From: Hyphomonas sp. BRH_c22
GTDB taxonomy: Bacteria > Pseudomonadota > Alphaproteobacteria > Caulobacterales > Hyphomonadaceae
Assembly (NCBI RefSeq): GCF_000961795.1
Contig: NZ_LADU01000129.1
Location: forward strand, 1-41,177
Direction: 5' to 3'
DNA length: 41,177 bases
Every line of letters starts with the position of its first letter. Position 1 is the first letter of the stretch. Of this stretch, positions 1 through 7,078 are shown in pieces. A program made the position numbers and the translations under genes. The notes beneath the pieces are model-generated. The model worked only from the letters and a program-made list of their open reading frames with translations. It was not told the origin of the DNA and searched no databases.

Positions 1-68
1 AGGCCAGTTCCAGTTCGCCGGCCGGGGCGGCTTTCACCACCGGTTCCGGGGCGCGGACCGAGTCCGGG
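1..68 (-). repeat. Left copy of a duplicated phosphoesterase 3' end
   Basis: Bases 1-43 are identical to 751-793. Bases 44-56 diverge (about 7 of 13 match) and 57-68 are again identical to 807-818. Read on the minus strand, this copy encodes the same C-terminal residues as the phosphoesterase ending at 749 (ending VVKAAPAGELELA); the stop codon would lie just outside the window. It begins a few bases after the DUF1993 stop, so it looks like a remnant or the end of a second copy rather than a working gene here. The window starts inside the repeat, so its left extent is unknown. Confidence 0.85.
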
Positions 69-86
69 GAGCAAGGATGCCGTGCC

Positions 87-647
87 TCAGCCCGCCGGGG
101 CGGTTCCCGGGCGCAGGAACGCGAACATGTGCTGGACGTAGTCGGCCTTGCCGAGTTCGACGCCCTGATTCCGCAGGATCGCGTAGGCGGTCATGATGTG
201 GAAGTAGAATTGCGGCAGCGCCCAGTCGCGGGCGTAGCCTTCCCCGTCCAGATCGAAGGCGAGCCCCATGGGCAGCTCCAGCGCGAGGGGGCGCCCGGCG
301 CCGCTGTCCAGCGTGCCCGGCGCCAAGCCATCAAGGAAGGCGAGCGCCTCATCTATACGGGCCAATGCAGCGGCCATCGTGCCGGGCTGGTCGCCGCCAT
401 TGCGGCCTTCGTCGAGCAGCGTGTCCAGCGCGGGGGGCATGGGTTCATGGCGCAGGCGATGGGCGCCTTCGTATGCCTGCACGCAGGCGAAGCGAATCTG
501 GGTCGACAGGGGGAACATATCAGACGCGAGGCGCGCGGCCATCAGCGCGTCGGCATCGGCCGCCTGCGCCGCGGCCTTGCGGAGCCAGAGCGCCAGCGCC
601 TGAAGCATCTGCCGGTAGGTGGGTATCAGCAGCTCGGTGAGCGTCAT
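87..647 (-). CDS. DUF1993 family protein
   Basis: 186 residues, the usual size for DUF1993, a family of helical cytoplasmic proteins of unknown function. The family's conserved blocks are visible: DMFPLSTQI at residues 43-51 and WALPQFYFHIMTAYAILR at 142-159, followed by GVELGKADY. The ATG at 647 is preceded by an AGAGGA-type ribosome binding site. There is no signal peptide or membrane segment. It lies downstream of the PlcP/LpxH-like gene on the same strand with a 101-base gap, and it is bracketed by two copies of that gene's 3' end, which suggests insertion or a local duplication. The family assignment is firm; the biological role is unknown. Confidence 0.88.
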   Translation of the reverse strand: MTLTELLIPTYRQMLQALALWLRKAAAQAADADALMAARLASDMFPLSTQIRFACVQAYEGAHRLRHEPMPPALDTLLDEGRNGGDQPGTMAAALARIDEALAFLDGLAPGTLDSGAGRPLALELPMGLAFDLDGEGYARDWALPQFYFHIMTAYAILRNQGVELGKADYVQHMFAFLRPGTAPAG

Positions 648-748
648 GGGAATCCTCTCATGTACGACAGGGCGTATGCTGGCTGTATCGGGGCGCTCCA
701 GCCGATTGGCGATGTGCTAACAACCGAACTGCCGCCAGCCAAGGGCCT

Positions 749-1564
749 TCAGGCCAGTTCCAGTTCGCCGGCCGGGGCGGCTTTCACCACCGGCACCGAT
801 GTGCGCACCGAGTCCGGGCGGCAGTCGAGGAGTTCCCAGCGGCCGTCATGGTGTTCGACGAGGGCGGTGCAGCTTTCGACCCAGTCGCCGTCATTCATGT
901 AGGTGATGCCGTCAATGTCGCGCATCTCGGCGACATGGATGTGGCCGCAAATGGCGCCGTCATAGCCCTTGCGGCGGCAATAGGCGGCGACGTGATCCTC
1001 GAAATTGTGAATGTAGTTGAGGGCGCGCTTGGTGCGCTTTTTCAGGGCCGCCGAGAGCGACCAGTAAGGCAGCCCGAGCAGGCGGCGCACGCTGTTCAGG
1101 TTGGTATTGACCCAGAGCAGGAGGTTATAGGCGTGGTCGCCCAGGTGCATGATCCATTTGCGGTCGGCGCGCATCATGCCGTCGAACATGTCGCCATGCA
1201 CGACGAGATAGCGCTTGCCGTCCTCGCCCTGGTGGACGGCGCGGTTCTTGACGTGGATGTCGCCGAAATTCAGGCGGAAATGCATGAAGGCGCGCAGGAA
1301 CTCGTCATGGTTGCCGATGATATAGGTGACGTCGGTGCCGCGCTTGGCGGCCGTCAGGATACGGCGGATGGCATTGGTGTGAGCCTGCGGCCAGTACCAT
1401 TTCTTTTTCAGGCGCCAGCCGTCGATGATGTCGCCGACGAGATAGAGATGCGCCGACGTGTTCAGCTTGAGGAAGGCGCACAGGGCCTCGGCCTGGCTGC
1501 CGCGCGAGCCAAGGTGGACATCGGAGATGAAGATCGCGCGGTATTTCGGCCGGACTTGGGTCAT
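749..1564 (-). CDS. PlcP/LpxH-family metallophosphoesterase
   Basis: 271 residues of the calcineurin-like phosphoesterase fold (COG2908). The metal-binding motifs appear in order: D15xH17, GDIIDG (44-49), GNHDE (84-88), HGD (123-125) and GHIH (207-210). Automated annotation of this family usually reads UDP-2,3-diacylglucosamine diphosphatase (lipid A synthesis). In many alphaproteobacteria that step is done by the unrelated LpxI, while a COG2908 protein, PlcP, is a phospholipase C that degrades phospholipids during phosphate starvation. A 22-bp-spaced direct repeat resembling a Pho box lies just upstream (1596-1627), so I lean towards PlcP; this is inference. The start at 1564 is chosen because homology begins there, although the frame stays open upstream through the HNH gene. 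Confidence 0.85.
   Translation of the reverse strand: MTQVRPKYRAIFISDVHLGSRGSQAEALCAFLKLNTSAHLYLVGDIIDGWRLKKKWYWPQAHTNAIRRILTAAKRGTDVTYIIGNHDEFLRAFMHFRLNFGDIHVKNRAVHQGEDGKRYLVVHGDMFDGMMRADRKWIMHLGDHAYNLLLWVNTNLNSVRRLLGLPYWSLSAALKKRTKRALNYIHNFEDHVAAYCRRKGYDGAICGHIHVAEMRDIDGITYMNDGDWVESCTALVEHHDGRWELLDCRPDSVRTSVPVVKAAPAGELELA
751..818 (-). repeat. Right copy of the duplicated segment
   Basis: This is the 3' end of the phosphoesterase gene, in frame, ending in the TGA at 749-751. It matches 1-68 with a 43-base identical block and a second 12-base identical block. Together the two copies flank the DUF1993 gene in direct orientation. Confidence 0.85.
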
Positions 1565-1595
1565 CCCGGCGGGGCATACGCTGATTTCAAAAGGC

Positions 1596-1627
1596 TTTTG
1601 TGACGGAAAGTCTGCAGTTTTGTGACG
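1596..1627 (-). promoter_or_regulatory. Tandem direct repeat resembling a Pho box
   Basis: On the minus strand the 10-mer CGTCACAAAA occurs twice, its copies exactly 22 bases apart (plus-strand 1618-1627 and 1596-1605). Divided into 11-base units, the region reads GCGTCACAAAA, CTGCAGACTTT, CCGTCACAAAA. PhoB boxes are 11-bp-period direct repeats with a CTGTCAY core followed by an A/T-rich spacer, so the outer units fit well and the middle one poorly. The repeat ends 31 bases before the phosphoesterase start. It may be a PhoB or other OmpR-family site. Confidence 0.45.
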
Positions 1628-1638
1628 CGCGCAGCTGC

Positions 1639-2202
1639 CTAGCTCTCCAGTTCGACATCCCAATAGAGATAATCCATCCACGTATCGTGGAGGTGGTGGG
1701 GCGGGAACTTGCGGCCGATTTCCTGCAGCTGGTAATTGTTCGGCCGGAACGGCTTGTGCTGCAGGTGGACGTCGGAATGCTTCAGCAGCTTGCCGCCCTT
1801 GCGCAGGTTGCACGGGCTGCAGGCGGCCACGATGTTTTCCCATGTCGTGCGCCCGCCCTTCGAGCGCGGGATGACATGGTCGAAGGTGAGATTGTCGTGC
1901 GCGCCGCAATAGGCGCACTGGAAACGGTCGCGCAGGAACACGTTGAAGCGGGTGAAGGCTGGCGGGCGGTCCTGGCGCACGAAATCGCGCAGGGCGATCA
2001 CGCTGGGCAGGCGGAACTCGGTGCTGGGGCTGCGCACGACATAATCGTATTCGGCAATGATATCGACACGGTCGAGGAAGACGGCCTTGACCACTTCCTG
2101 CCACGGCCACAGCGATAGCGGATAATAGGAGAGCGGCCTGAAGTCGGCGTTCAGAACAAGGGCAGGCCGTCCGTTGGGCGGCGCGGTGATGATCTCAGCC
2201 AT
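1639..2202 (-). CDS. HNH endonuclease
   Basis: 187 residues from an ATG at 2202 preceded by GGGGGTCACC; a second in-frame ATG lies four codons upstream. The C-terminal half carries a zinc-finger HNH nuclease: C96xxC99, then D108-H109 in LTFDHVIPRSKGG, N123, and C128xxC131 followed by NLRKG. The N-terminal 80 residues (VLNADFRPLSYYPLSLWPW) are typical of the widespread stand-alone HNH proteins of alphaproteobacteria, whose cellular role is not settled. It is not linked to a restriction methylase, toxin or phage gene here. It has its own upstream region with a perfect inverted repeat at 2298-2315, and the PlcP-like gene lies 74 bases downstream. Confidence 0.9.
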   Translation of the reverse strand: MAEIITAPPNGRPALVLNADFRPLSYYPLSLWPWQEVVKAVFLDRVDIIAEYDYVVRSPSTEFRLPSVIALRDFVRQDRPPAFTRFNVFLRDRFQCAYCGAHDNLTFDHVIPRSKGGRTTWENIVAACSPCNLRKGGKLLKHSDVHLQHKPFRPNNYQLQEIGRKFPPHHLHDTWMDYLYWDVELES

Positions 2203-2297
2203 GGTGACCCCCATCTGGCACGAGAAGACTGGTGACCTGTTTGAACCCGCTGAAGGCAGCACTCCTTTGCACGCTCGCCCGTCTGTTAGGCGATTCT

Positions 2298-2315
2298 TGT
2301 CATCAGATTATGACA
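2298..2315. promoter_or_regulatory. Perfect 6-6-6 inverted repeat upstream of the HNH gene
   Basis: TGTCAT-CAGATT-ATGACA forms two perfect 6-base arms around a 6-base spacer. On the minus strand it overlaps a possible -10 (TAATCT) placed 16 bases after a possible -35 (TTGCAA). This is the position where a dimeric repressor would act on the HNH gene. The cognate regulator is not visible in the window. Confidence 0.45.
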
Positions 2316-2342
2316 GTCGGGACCGATTGCAACCAGTCAGGA

Positions 2343-2984
2343 TCAGGACGGGGCGGGCGCCGCATCGCCGCGATCAAGGTGCAGCCAGGCCCACAATAGG
2401 TGCGCGGCGACACCGCGATACGGCCGCCAGCCCTCTGCATGGTCGGTGAAGGCCTTGATATCCATACGGGTTTCCACCGCAGAGAGCCGCTTGTGGGCCT
2501 CCATCAGGCCGACATCGCCGACCGGGAAGGCGTCCATCGCGCCAGTCGCATAAAGCAGAAACAATTCGGCGGTCCACGGGCCGATGCCCCTGACCGAGAC
2601 CAGTTCCCGGCGCGCCTCATCGAGCGGGGCGCCGCACACGCGGGGCAGGTTCAGCGTTCCGGTCACGATGGCTTCGGCGATGGAGGTGAGATGGCGGGTC
2701 TTGGGGCGCGACTGGCCGCAGGCCCGCAGGGCGCCGGGATCGGCCGTCAGAACGGCTTCGGGCGTGACAGACCCGAGCAGCGCCTCGGTGCGGGTCCATA
2801 TGGCGGCTGCCGCGCCGAGCGAGATCTGCTGGTGCGTGATCATGCGGGCCAGCATGGCATAGGTCGGCTCGCCCGCCCGCCAGACCGGCAGGCCGGTCAG
2901 CTCATAGGCGCGCGCAAGGGCGGGGTCTGCGCGGGCAAGCGATTCGCAGGCGGCCTTCAGCCGGGCCTGCGAAGGCGCTGTCAC
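2343..2984 (-). CDS. DNA-3-methyladenine glycosylase II (AlkA-like)
   Basis: 213 residues starting at a GTG (2984) that overlaps the TGA of the DUF2125 gene as GTGA; no upstream ATG fits homology. HhH-GPD superfamily glycosylase that removes alkylated bases such as 3-methyladenine. Visible features are the ITHQQISLGAA helix (about 49-59), the helix-hairpin-helix GIGPWTAE (133-140) and the catalytic aspartate D157 in DAFPVGDVGL. There is no [4Fe-4S] cluster motif, as expected for AlkA rather than Nth/MutY. It is the last gene of the ftsEX-led operon and is probably translationally coupled to it, an unexpected link between envelope genes and alkylation repair. A second alkylation-repair gene lies at 9777-10661. 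Confidence 0.9.
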   Translation of the reverse strand: MTAPSQARLKAACESLARADPALARAYELTGLPVWRAGEPTYAMLARMITHQQISLGAAAAIWTRTEALLGSVTPEAVLTADPGALRACGQSRPKTRHLTSIAEAIVTGTLNLPRVCGAPLDEARRELVSVRGIGPWTAELFLLYATGAMDAFPVGDVGLMEAHKRLSAVETRMDIKAFTDHAEGWRPYRGVAAHLLWAWLHLDRGDAAPAPS

Positions 2985-4027
2985 AGACCGGGGCCCGGCA
3001 GTTCGCCGAGAACGACCGTGCCGATCTTGAGCTTGTTGTCGTCCAGGGTGAAGGTCAGGAAGCCACCATTGGCCGAGGCGGTTTCCAGCGTTGCCACCGC
3101 CGCCTGTTCCTGCATGCGCCAGTAACCTGCCGCCTTGAGCGCGTCCTTCAGGCCTTGCGGATCGTCGATGCGCACACCGAATGACCCGTTCGCGAGGCCA
3201 TTCTCGACCGTCACGCGCCCCTTGGCGCCAAACTTGAGCGGGCCCCAGTTGAGCAGGACCTGTCCGACTTCCACGCCGCCGCCTTCCTGCTGCAGCGCGC
3301 TGTACAGGTGTTCCGGCTGGCCGCCGCTGCGCACCCATGCGGGATAGAAATTGTCCACTTCGCCGATCAGGCGGCTCTCCTGGATTTCCGTGCCGAGCCA
3401 GGGCGCGCTGGCGGGCACCGCCTCAAGGGTCAGCGTGTCCCATTGCAGGGCGACGCGGAGATTGTCGCGGATTTCAGGGCTGGGGGCGAGGTTCAGCGAG
3501 AAGCCGCGGGCGGTGTAGGCCTGGCCTTCGATCAGGGCCGACACGTCATTCAGCTCAAGCGCTGCGCGGTGAACGCCGTCCGCGTCCCAGGACAGGCTGG
3601 CCGCCGACTTGCCATCGAGATCGGCGGTGTGGCGGATGCCCATCCGGTCCGTCAGGACGCTGCGGCCGGGCGCACGCGCGATGACATGGTTCCAGTTCCA
3701 AGGCTGCATCACGAGCTGCAGCTGCTCGCCTTCCCAGCTGGCCGCATTGGGCGGCTGGTAGCGCGGCGATGTCAGGTCGAGCTCGAACCGGAACGGATAG
3801 CCGCCGAACTCACGCGATTCGTAATCGACAATGGCGCCGCGCGCGCGCTCTGCCGCGACCCATTCATCCACGCCGCGCTCGATCTCGGCGCGCGCATAGA
3901 TCCAGTAGGCCGTATAGGCCGCAATCACGGCAATCAGCAGAAGGAAGGGCGCAAACAGCCAGAAGCGGGACCGCCGGCGCTCAGCCAGCGGCTTTACCAG
4001 GCCGGAATCTTTCCAGTAATCAGTCAT
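2981..4027 (-). CDS. DUF2125 membrane-anchored protein
   Basis: 348 residues. The short cytoplasmic N-terminus ends in RRRSR and is followed by one membrane helix at about 22-45. A long beta-rich periplasmic domain rich in PGRSVLTDR-like strands follows. DUF2125 proteins are common in alphaproteobacteria and have no established biochemical function; the layout recalls AsmA/YhdP-like envelope proteins, but I see no direct homology. It overlaps the plsC-like gene upstream by 4 bases (ATGA) and the AlkA-like gene downstream by 4 bases. Its place behind an acyltransferase suggests an envelope lipid role (inference). Confidence 0.85.
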   Translation of the reverse strand: MTDYWKDSGLVKPLAERRRSRFWLFAPFLLLIAVIAAYTAYWIYARAEIERGVDEWVAAERARGAIVDYESREFGGYPFRFELDLTSPRYQPPNAASWEGEQLQLVMQPWNWNHVIARAPGRSVLTDRMGIRHTADLDGKSAASLSWDADGVHRAALELNDVSALIEGQAYTARGFSLNLAPSPEIRDNLRVALQWDTLTLEAVPASAPWLGTEIQESRLIGEVDNFYPAWVRSGGQPEHLYSALQQEGGGVEVGQVLLNWGPLKFGAKGRVTVENGLANGSFGVRIDDPQGLKDALKAAGYWRMQEQAAVATLETASANGGFLTFTLDDNKLKIGTVVLGELPGPGL

Positions 4028-4785
4028 GTGGCTTGCGGATCCTGTATCGGTTGGGTGCGTCCCTGAACGGCGAGGCCTTCCCGGACGAGCGCATCTACGG
4101 ATGCTTCCATGTCGGTTTGAAGGCGACGCATCATGGTTTTCCGGTCAAGGCCCGCCTCGATCGGAGGCAGGAATTCGTAGACGATACGGCCGGACCGGCG
4201 CCGCGTTCCGTGTGCAGGCCAGCAAAGGCCGGCATTGGTTGCCACCGGCACCACCGGCACGCCCAGCGCCTTGTACAGGCCGACAATGCCGGCGGCGTGA
4301 TAGTGAGGCGCATCGCCGGGCGCCGTGCGGGTGCCTTCCGGGAAGATGACGACCTGACGGCCCTCAGCCACGCGCTTCCTTGCAGCGGCCACCATGGCGC
4401 GCAGGGTTTTTGTCGTGCCGGCCCGGTCGATCGGGATCATTTCGCTCTTCAGGGCATACCAGCCGAGAAAGGGATACCAGAGCAATTCCCGCTTCATCAC
4501 GATGACCGGATCAGGCGTCACGAGGAAGGGAACGAAAATGTCGAACATGCACTGGTGCTTGCCGGCATAGATGAACGGGCCGTCGGGCAGGTTTTCCAGC
4601 CCGCGCAGCTCTGTCTCGATGCCGCATATGGCCTTCATGCCCCAGCGAATGGCCTGAGTATAGGCCTTGATGCACCACATGATCACGCGCCGCGGCAGCA
4701 TCAGCACGAGGATGAAGAATGTGCCCATGAAGGCCATCAGGCCGTACAGGTAGGCAACAAAGAGGAGGGAGCGCAGCTGCATCAT
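4024..4785 (-). CDS. 1-acyl-sn-glycerol-3-phosphate acyltransferase (PlsC family)
   Basis: 253 residues. It has an N-terminal membrane segment (about 8-31), then the PlsC/LPLAT catalytic motif H77QCMFD82 (HX4D) and the substrate-binding FPEGTR at 148-153. The family transfers an acyl chain to lysophosphatidic acid or a related lysolipid at the inner membrane, giving phosphatidic acid. Two consecutive ATG codons open the frame (4785 and 4782). It lies 20 bases after the YdcF-like gene and overlaps the DUF2125 start. The C-terminal 30 residues are basic and variable. The exact acyl acceptor cannot be told from sequence. Confidence 0.9.
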   Translation of the reverse strand: MMQLRSLLFVAYLYGLMAFMGTFFILVLMLPRRVIMWCIKAYTQAIRWGMKAICGIETELRGLENLPDGPFIYAGKHQCMFDIFVPFLVTPDPVIVMKRELLWYPFLGWYALKSEMIPIDRAGTTKTLRAMVAAARKRVAEGRQVVIFPEGTRTAPGDAPHYHAAGIVGLYKALGVPVVPVATNAGLCWPAHGTRRRSGRIVYEFLPPIEAGLDRKTMMRRLQTDMEASVDALVREGLAVQGRTQPIQDPQAT

Positions 4786-4805
4786 GAAGCTGCACGTTTA
4801 GCCGC

Positions 4806-5396
4806 TCAACCGAGAGTCGTCACCCGCCACTTTGCCCATTCTGTCAGTACGCCCTGAAACGACTTGCCGTCGCGCAGAATCGCTGACGGATCGACCACGG
4901 TGCGGACGGGATAGGGCTGCAGTTCAATATCCGGCATGGCCCGCTGTAGCAGGATCAGGCTTCGCGGCATGTGATAGTCGGATGTCACGATGATCAGCTG
5001 CGAATAGCCGTGTTCATAGGCCCAGGCAGCGGTCTCTTCGGCATTACCGATCGTGGTTTCGGCCCGGTATCCGATATCGACGCAGCAGGCATAGGTTTCC
5101 GGCGCGCCGCCGGCCAGCGTGACCAGCGCGTCAATGCCGACATCCGGATTGACCCCGGAAATCAGCAGGCGCTCGCCATGCCCCGCCGTCACCAGGCCGA
5201 CACCGGCCGCAATGCGCAGGCCCGAGCCGCCGGTCAGGGCCACGATGGCATCAGCCTGCCGCGCGGTTGCAGGGACAGAATCGGCTGCCCGGCGCGCAAA
5301 CATGAGGAAATCGAAGGCCACGACCCCCAGCAACAGGAAGACAAGGGCCGGAAAGAGCCCAAGGCGGCGCCCGTAGACGGATCGATCGACGCTCAC
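4806..5396 (-). CDS. YdcF/SanA-type DUF218 membrane protein
   Basis: 196 residues from a GTG start that overlaps the ftsX stop as GTGA. One N-terminal membrane helix at about 14-32 anchors a periplasmic DUF218 domain. The family blocks are ADAIVALTGGSGLR (about 47-60), LLISGVNP, the NAEETA segment and SDYHMPRSL. E. coli relatives (YdcF, SanA, ElyC) affect envelope integrity, and ElyC influences peptidoglycan and lipid-carrier metabolism. The enzyme activity is not established. Position directly after ftsX is, to my knowledge, a recurring arrangement in alphaproteobacteria. Confidence 0.87.
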   Translation of the reverse strand: MSVDRSVYGRRLGLFPALVFLLLGVVAFDFLMFARRAADSVPATARQADAIVALTGGSGLRIAAGVGLVTAGHGERLLISGVNPDVGIDALVTLAGGAPETYACCVDIGYRAETTIGNAEETAAWAYEHGYSQLIIVTSDYHMPRSLILLQRAMPDIELQPYPVRTVVDPSAILRDGKSFQGVLTEWAKWRVTTLG

Positions 5397-6262
5397 ATCA
5401 TGCCTTTCAGGGCCCGGATCACGGTGATCCGGGCTGCCAGACGCGCAGCAATGCCCGCAATCACGGGCGTTGTCACGAGGATCACGAGATCGAGAAAGTC
5501 GAGGCTGAGTTCCGGCAGCAGGCCCGCGCGGGACCCGTGGACCTGAACGGTGAAGATCATCAAGGCGGCCGCGCCGAGCGCCATCAGGGCCCCGACCGAT
5601 CCCGCGCGCAGGCCGAGGACCCAGAAACGCCGCTCGAACAGGCCGGCAATGAAACGGTCACGCGCACCGGCAAGATGCAGCACGTCGACAATATCGCGCC
5701 GGGCCAGAAGCGCGGCATGGGTGGCGAAGGCGATGACGGCGACTGCAGTTGACGCGAGCAGCGCGACCGCGATCAGGGCCGTGAGGCGCGCCACGGCGAG
5801 AACGCGGCGCACGTCCCCTGCCCAGTCGGCGTGCTCGTCAACCGCGCTGGCAATGCCGGCCTCGGTCAGATGGCGCGCGATTGTCGGGCCCATGTCGGCC
5901 ACGCCAGGATCGGCCTCGACGGCGATCAGCTGCGGCAGAGGCAGGCTGTCGGGCAGGCCCCGGCTGCCGAAATTCGGTTCAAGCAGCGCGTCGATCTCGT
6001 CCTTGCCGAGGACACGCGTTTCGCGCACGCCGTTGATCTTCGCGATGAGCGCGCTGGCCTCGTCGGCACCGCGGCGGTCGACATCGGGCAGGCTGACGGT
6101 CAGTTCGCCCTGCACTTCGGCCGTCCAGCTCTTGGCCGCGCCATAGGTGGACTTGGCCGACAGCGCGGCAAGGGCCGCGAGGAAGCAGAGCGCGCCGACA
6201 ACGAAGAACAGCGCGGCCTCGCGCACGTCCTCGACCGGAAGAAGCGGGGTCTCCTTTGCCAT
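5393..6262 (-). CDS. ftsX: Cell division protein FtsX
   Basis: 289 residues, the permease-like partner of FtsE. It has an N-terminal cytoplasmic segment, a first membrane helix (about 15-38), a periplasmic loop of about 120 residues and three further helices towards the C-terminus: the FtsX/MacB four-helix layout. FtsEX relays ATP hydrolysis at the divisome to periplasmic peptidoglycan hydrolases through an EnvC-like activator; no envC is present in this window. It starts 3 bases after the ftsE stop and overlaps the next gene by 4 bases. Confidence 0.9.
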   Translation of the reverse strand: MAKETPLLPVEDVREAALFFVVGALCFLAALAALSAKSTYGAAKSWTAEVQGELTVSLPDVDRRGADEASALIAKINGVRETRVLGKDEIDALLEPNFGSRGLPDSLPLPQLIAVEADPGVADMGPTIARHLTEAGIASAVDEHADWAGDVRRVLAVARLTALIAVALLASTAVAVIAFATHAALLARRDIVDVLHLAGARDRFIAGLFERRFWVLGLRAGSVGALMALGAAALMIFTVQVHGSRAGLLPELSLDFLDLVILVTTPVIAGIAARLAARITVIRALKGMM

Positions 6263-6265
6263 GCG

Positions 6266-7015
6266 CTAGCCCCCCAGCCCCGGATCGGTGCGACGGCGGG
6301 CTGCTTCGCCGCCAAACTCGACATCCTGGACAAGCAGGCGGTTGCTGAGGCGGTAGACCGGGGCCTCGACCTGGCGGACAAGCCCGAGATCATGCGTGGC
6401 GATGATGACGGTCGTCTGGCGCCTTTTGTTCAGCTCAAGGAAAAGCCGCATCAGGCGAGTGCCCATTTCGGGATCGACATTCCCGGTCGGTTCATCGGCG
6501 ATCAGGATATCGGGCTGGGTCACCACGGCGCGGGCAATGGCAACGCGCTGCTGCTCGCCACCCGATAGGGTGGGCGGTTTAGCATGCAGGCGCTGGCCAA
6601 GACCCACCCAGGCGAGCAGTTCTTCGACATCGGCGCGATAGTCTGACTCGCGCCGCCCGAGGACCCGCAGCGGCAGCGCGACATTCTCATAGGCAGACAA
6701 GTGCTCGAGCAGGCGGAATTCCTGGAATACGACGCCGACACGGCGGCGCAGGGCCGACAGCTGGTCGCGGGTCAGGTTGCTTGTCGGGCGGCCGAAAAGC
6801 GAAACCTCGCCGCGGCTGGGTTTCAGCGACAGATAGAGAAGTTTCAGCAGACTTGTCTTGCCAGCGCCCGATGCACCGGTCAGGAAGCTGAACGAGCCGG
6901 GTTTCAGGACAAGATCAATATCGCTAAGTATGTCCTCTGAGGTATCATAGCGCAGCGATACCGAATCGAGGCGAACGGCGACATCGTCAAAGAGATCGTG
7001 TCGTGGATAGGTCAT
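6266..7015 (-). CDS. ftsE: Cell division ATP-binding protein FtsE
   Basis: 249-residue ABC ATPase. Walker A GASGAGKTS is at 47-55, the Q-loop glutamine near 98, the signature LSGGEQQR at 150-157, Walker B ILIADEPTG at 170-178 and the switch histidine in ATHD near 208. It is about 20 residues longer than E. coli FtsE, with short extensions at both ends (a DDVAVRL lead-in and a basic tail). First gene of a six-gene minus-strand operon running to 2343. The divergent zinc-ribbon gene starts 63 bases away, so both promoters share that short region. Confidence 0.94.
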   Translation of the reverse strand: MTYPRHDLFDDVAVRLDSVSLRYDTSEDILSDIDLVLKPGSFSFLTGASGAGKTSLLKLLYLSLKPSRGEVSLFGRPTSNLTRDQLSALRRRVGVVFQEFRLLEHLSAYENVALPLRVLGRRESDYRADVEELLAWVGLGQRLHAKPPTLSGGEQQRVAIARAVVTQPDILIADEPTGNVDPEMGTRLMRLFLELNKRRQTTVIIATHDLGLVRQVEAPVYRLSNRLLVQDVEFGGEAARRRTDPGLGG

Positions 7016-7078
7016 GGGCTCCTGCCTGGCAGCTCAGGCTATTGATTTAATGGGGCGAATTGCGGGAAAGACCAAGTC

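Noticed and set aside
129..902. Plus-strand open frame across the DUF1993 gene and the gap
   Set aside because: Reverse-strand shadow of DUF1993 and of the phosphoesterase 3' end; no ribosome binding site or domain.
1565..2110. Upstream extension of the phosphoesterase frame
   Set aside because: The extension overlaps the HNH gene in another frame; homology starts at 1564.
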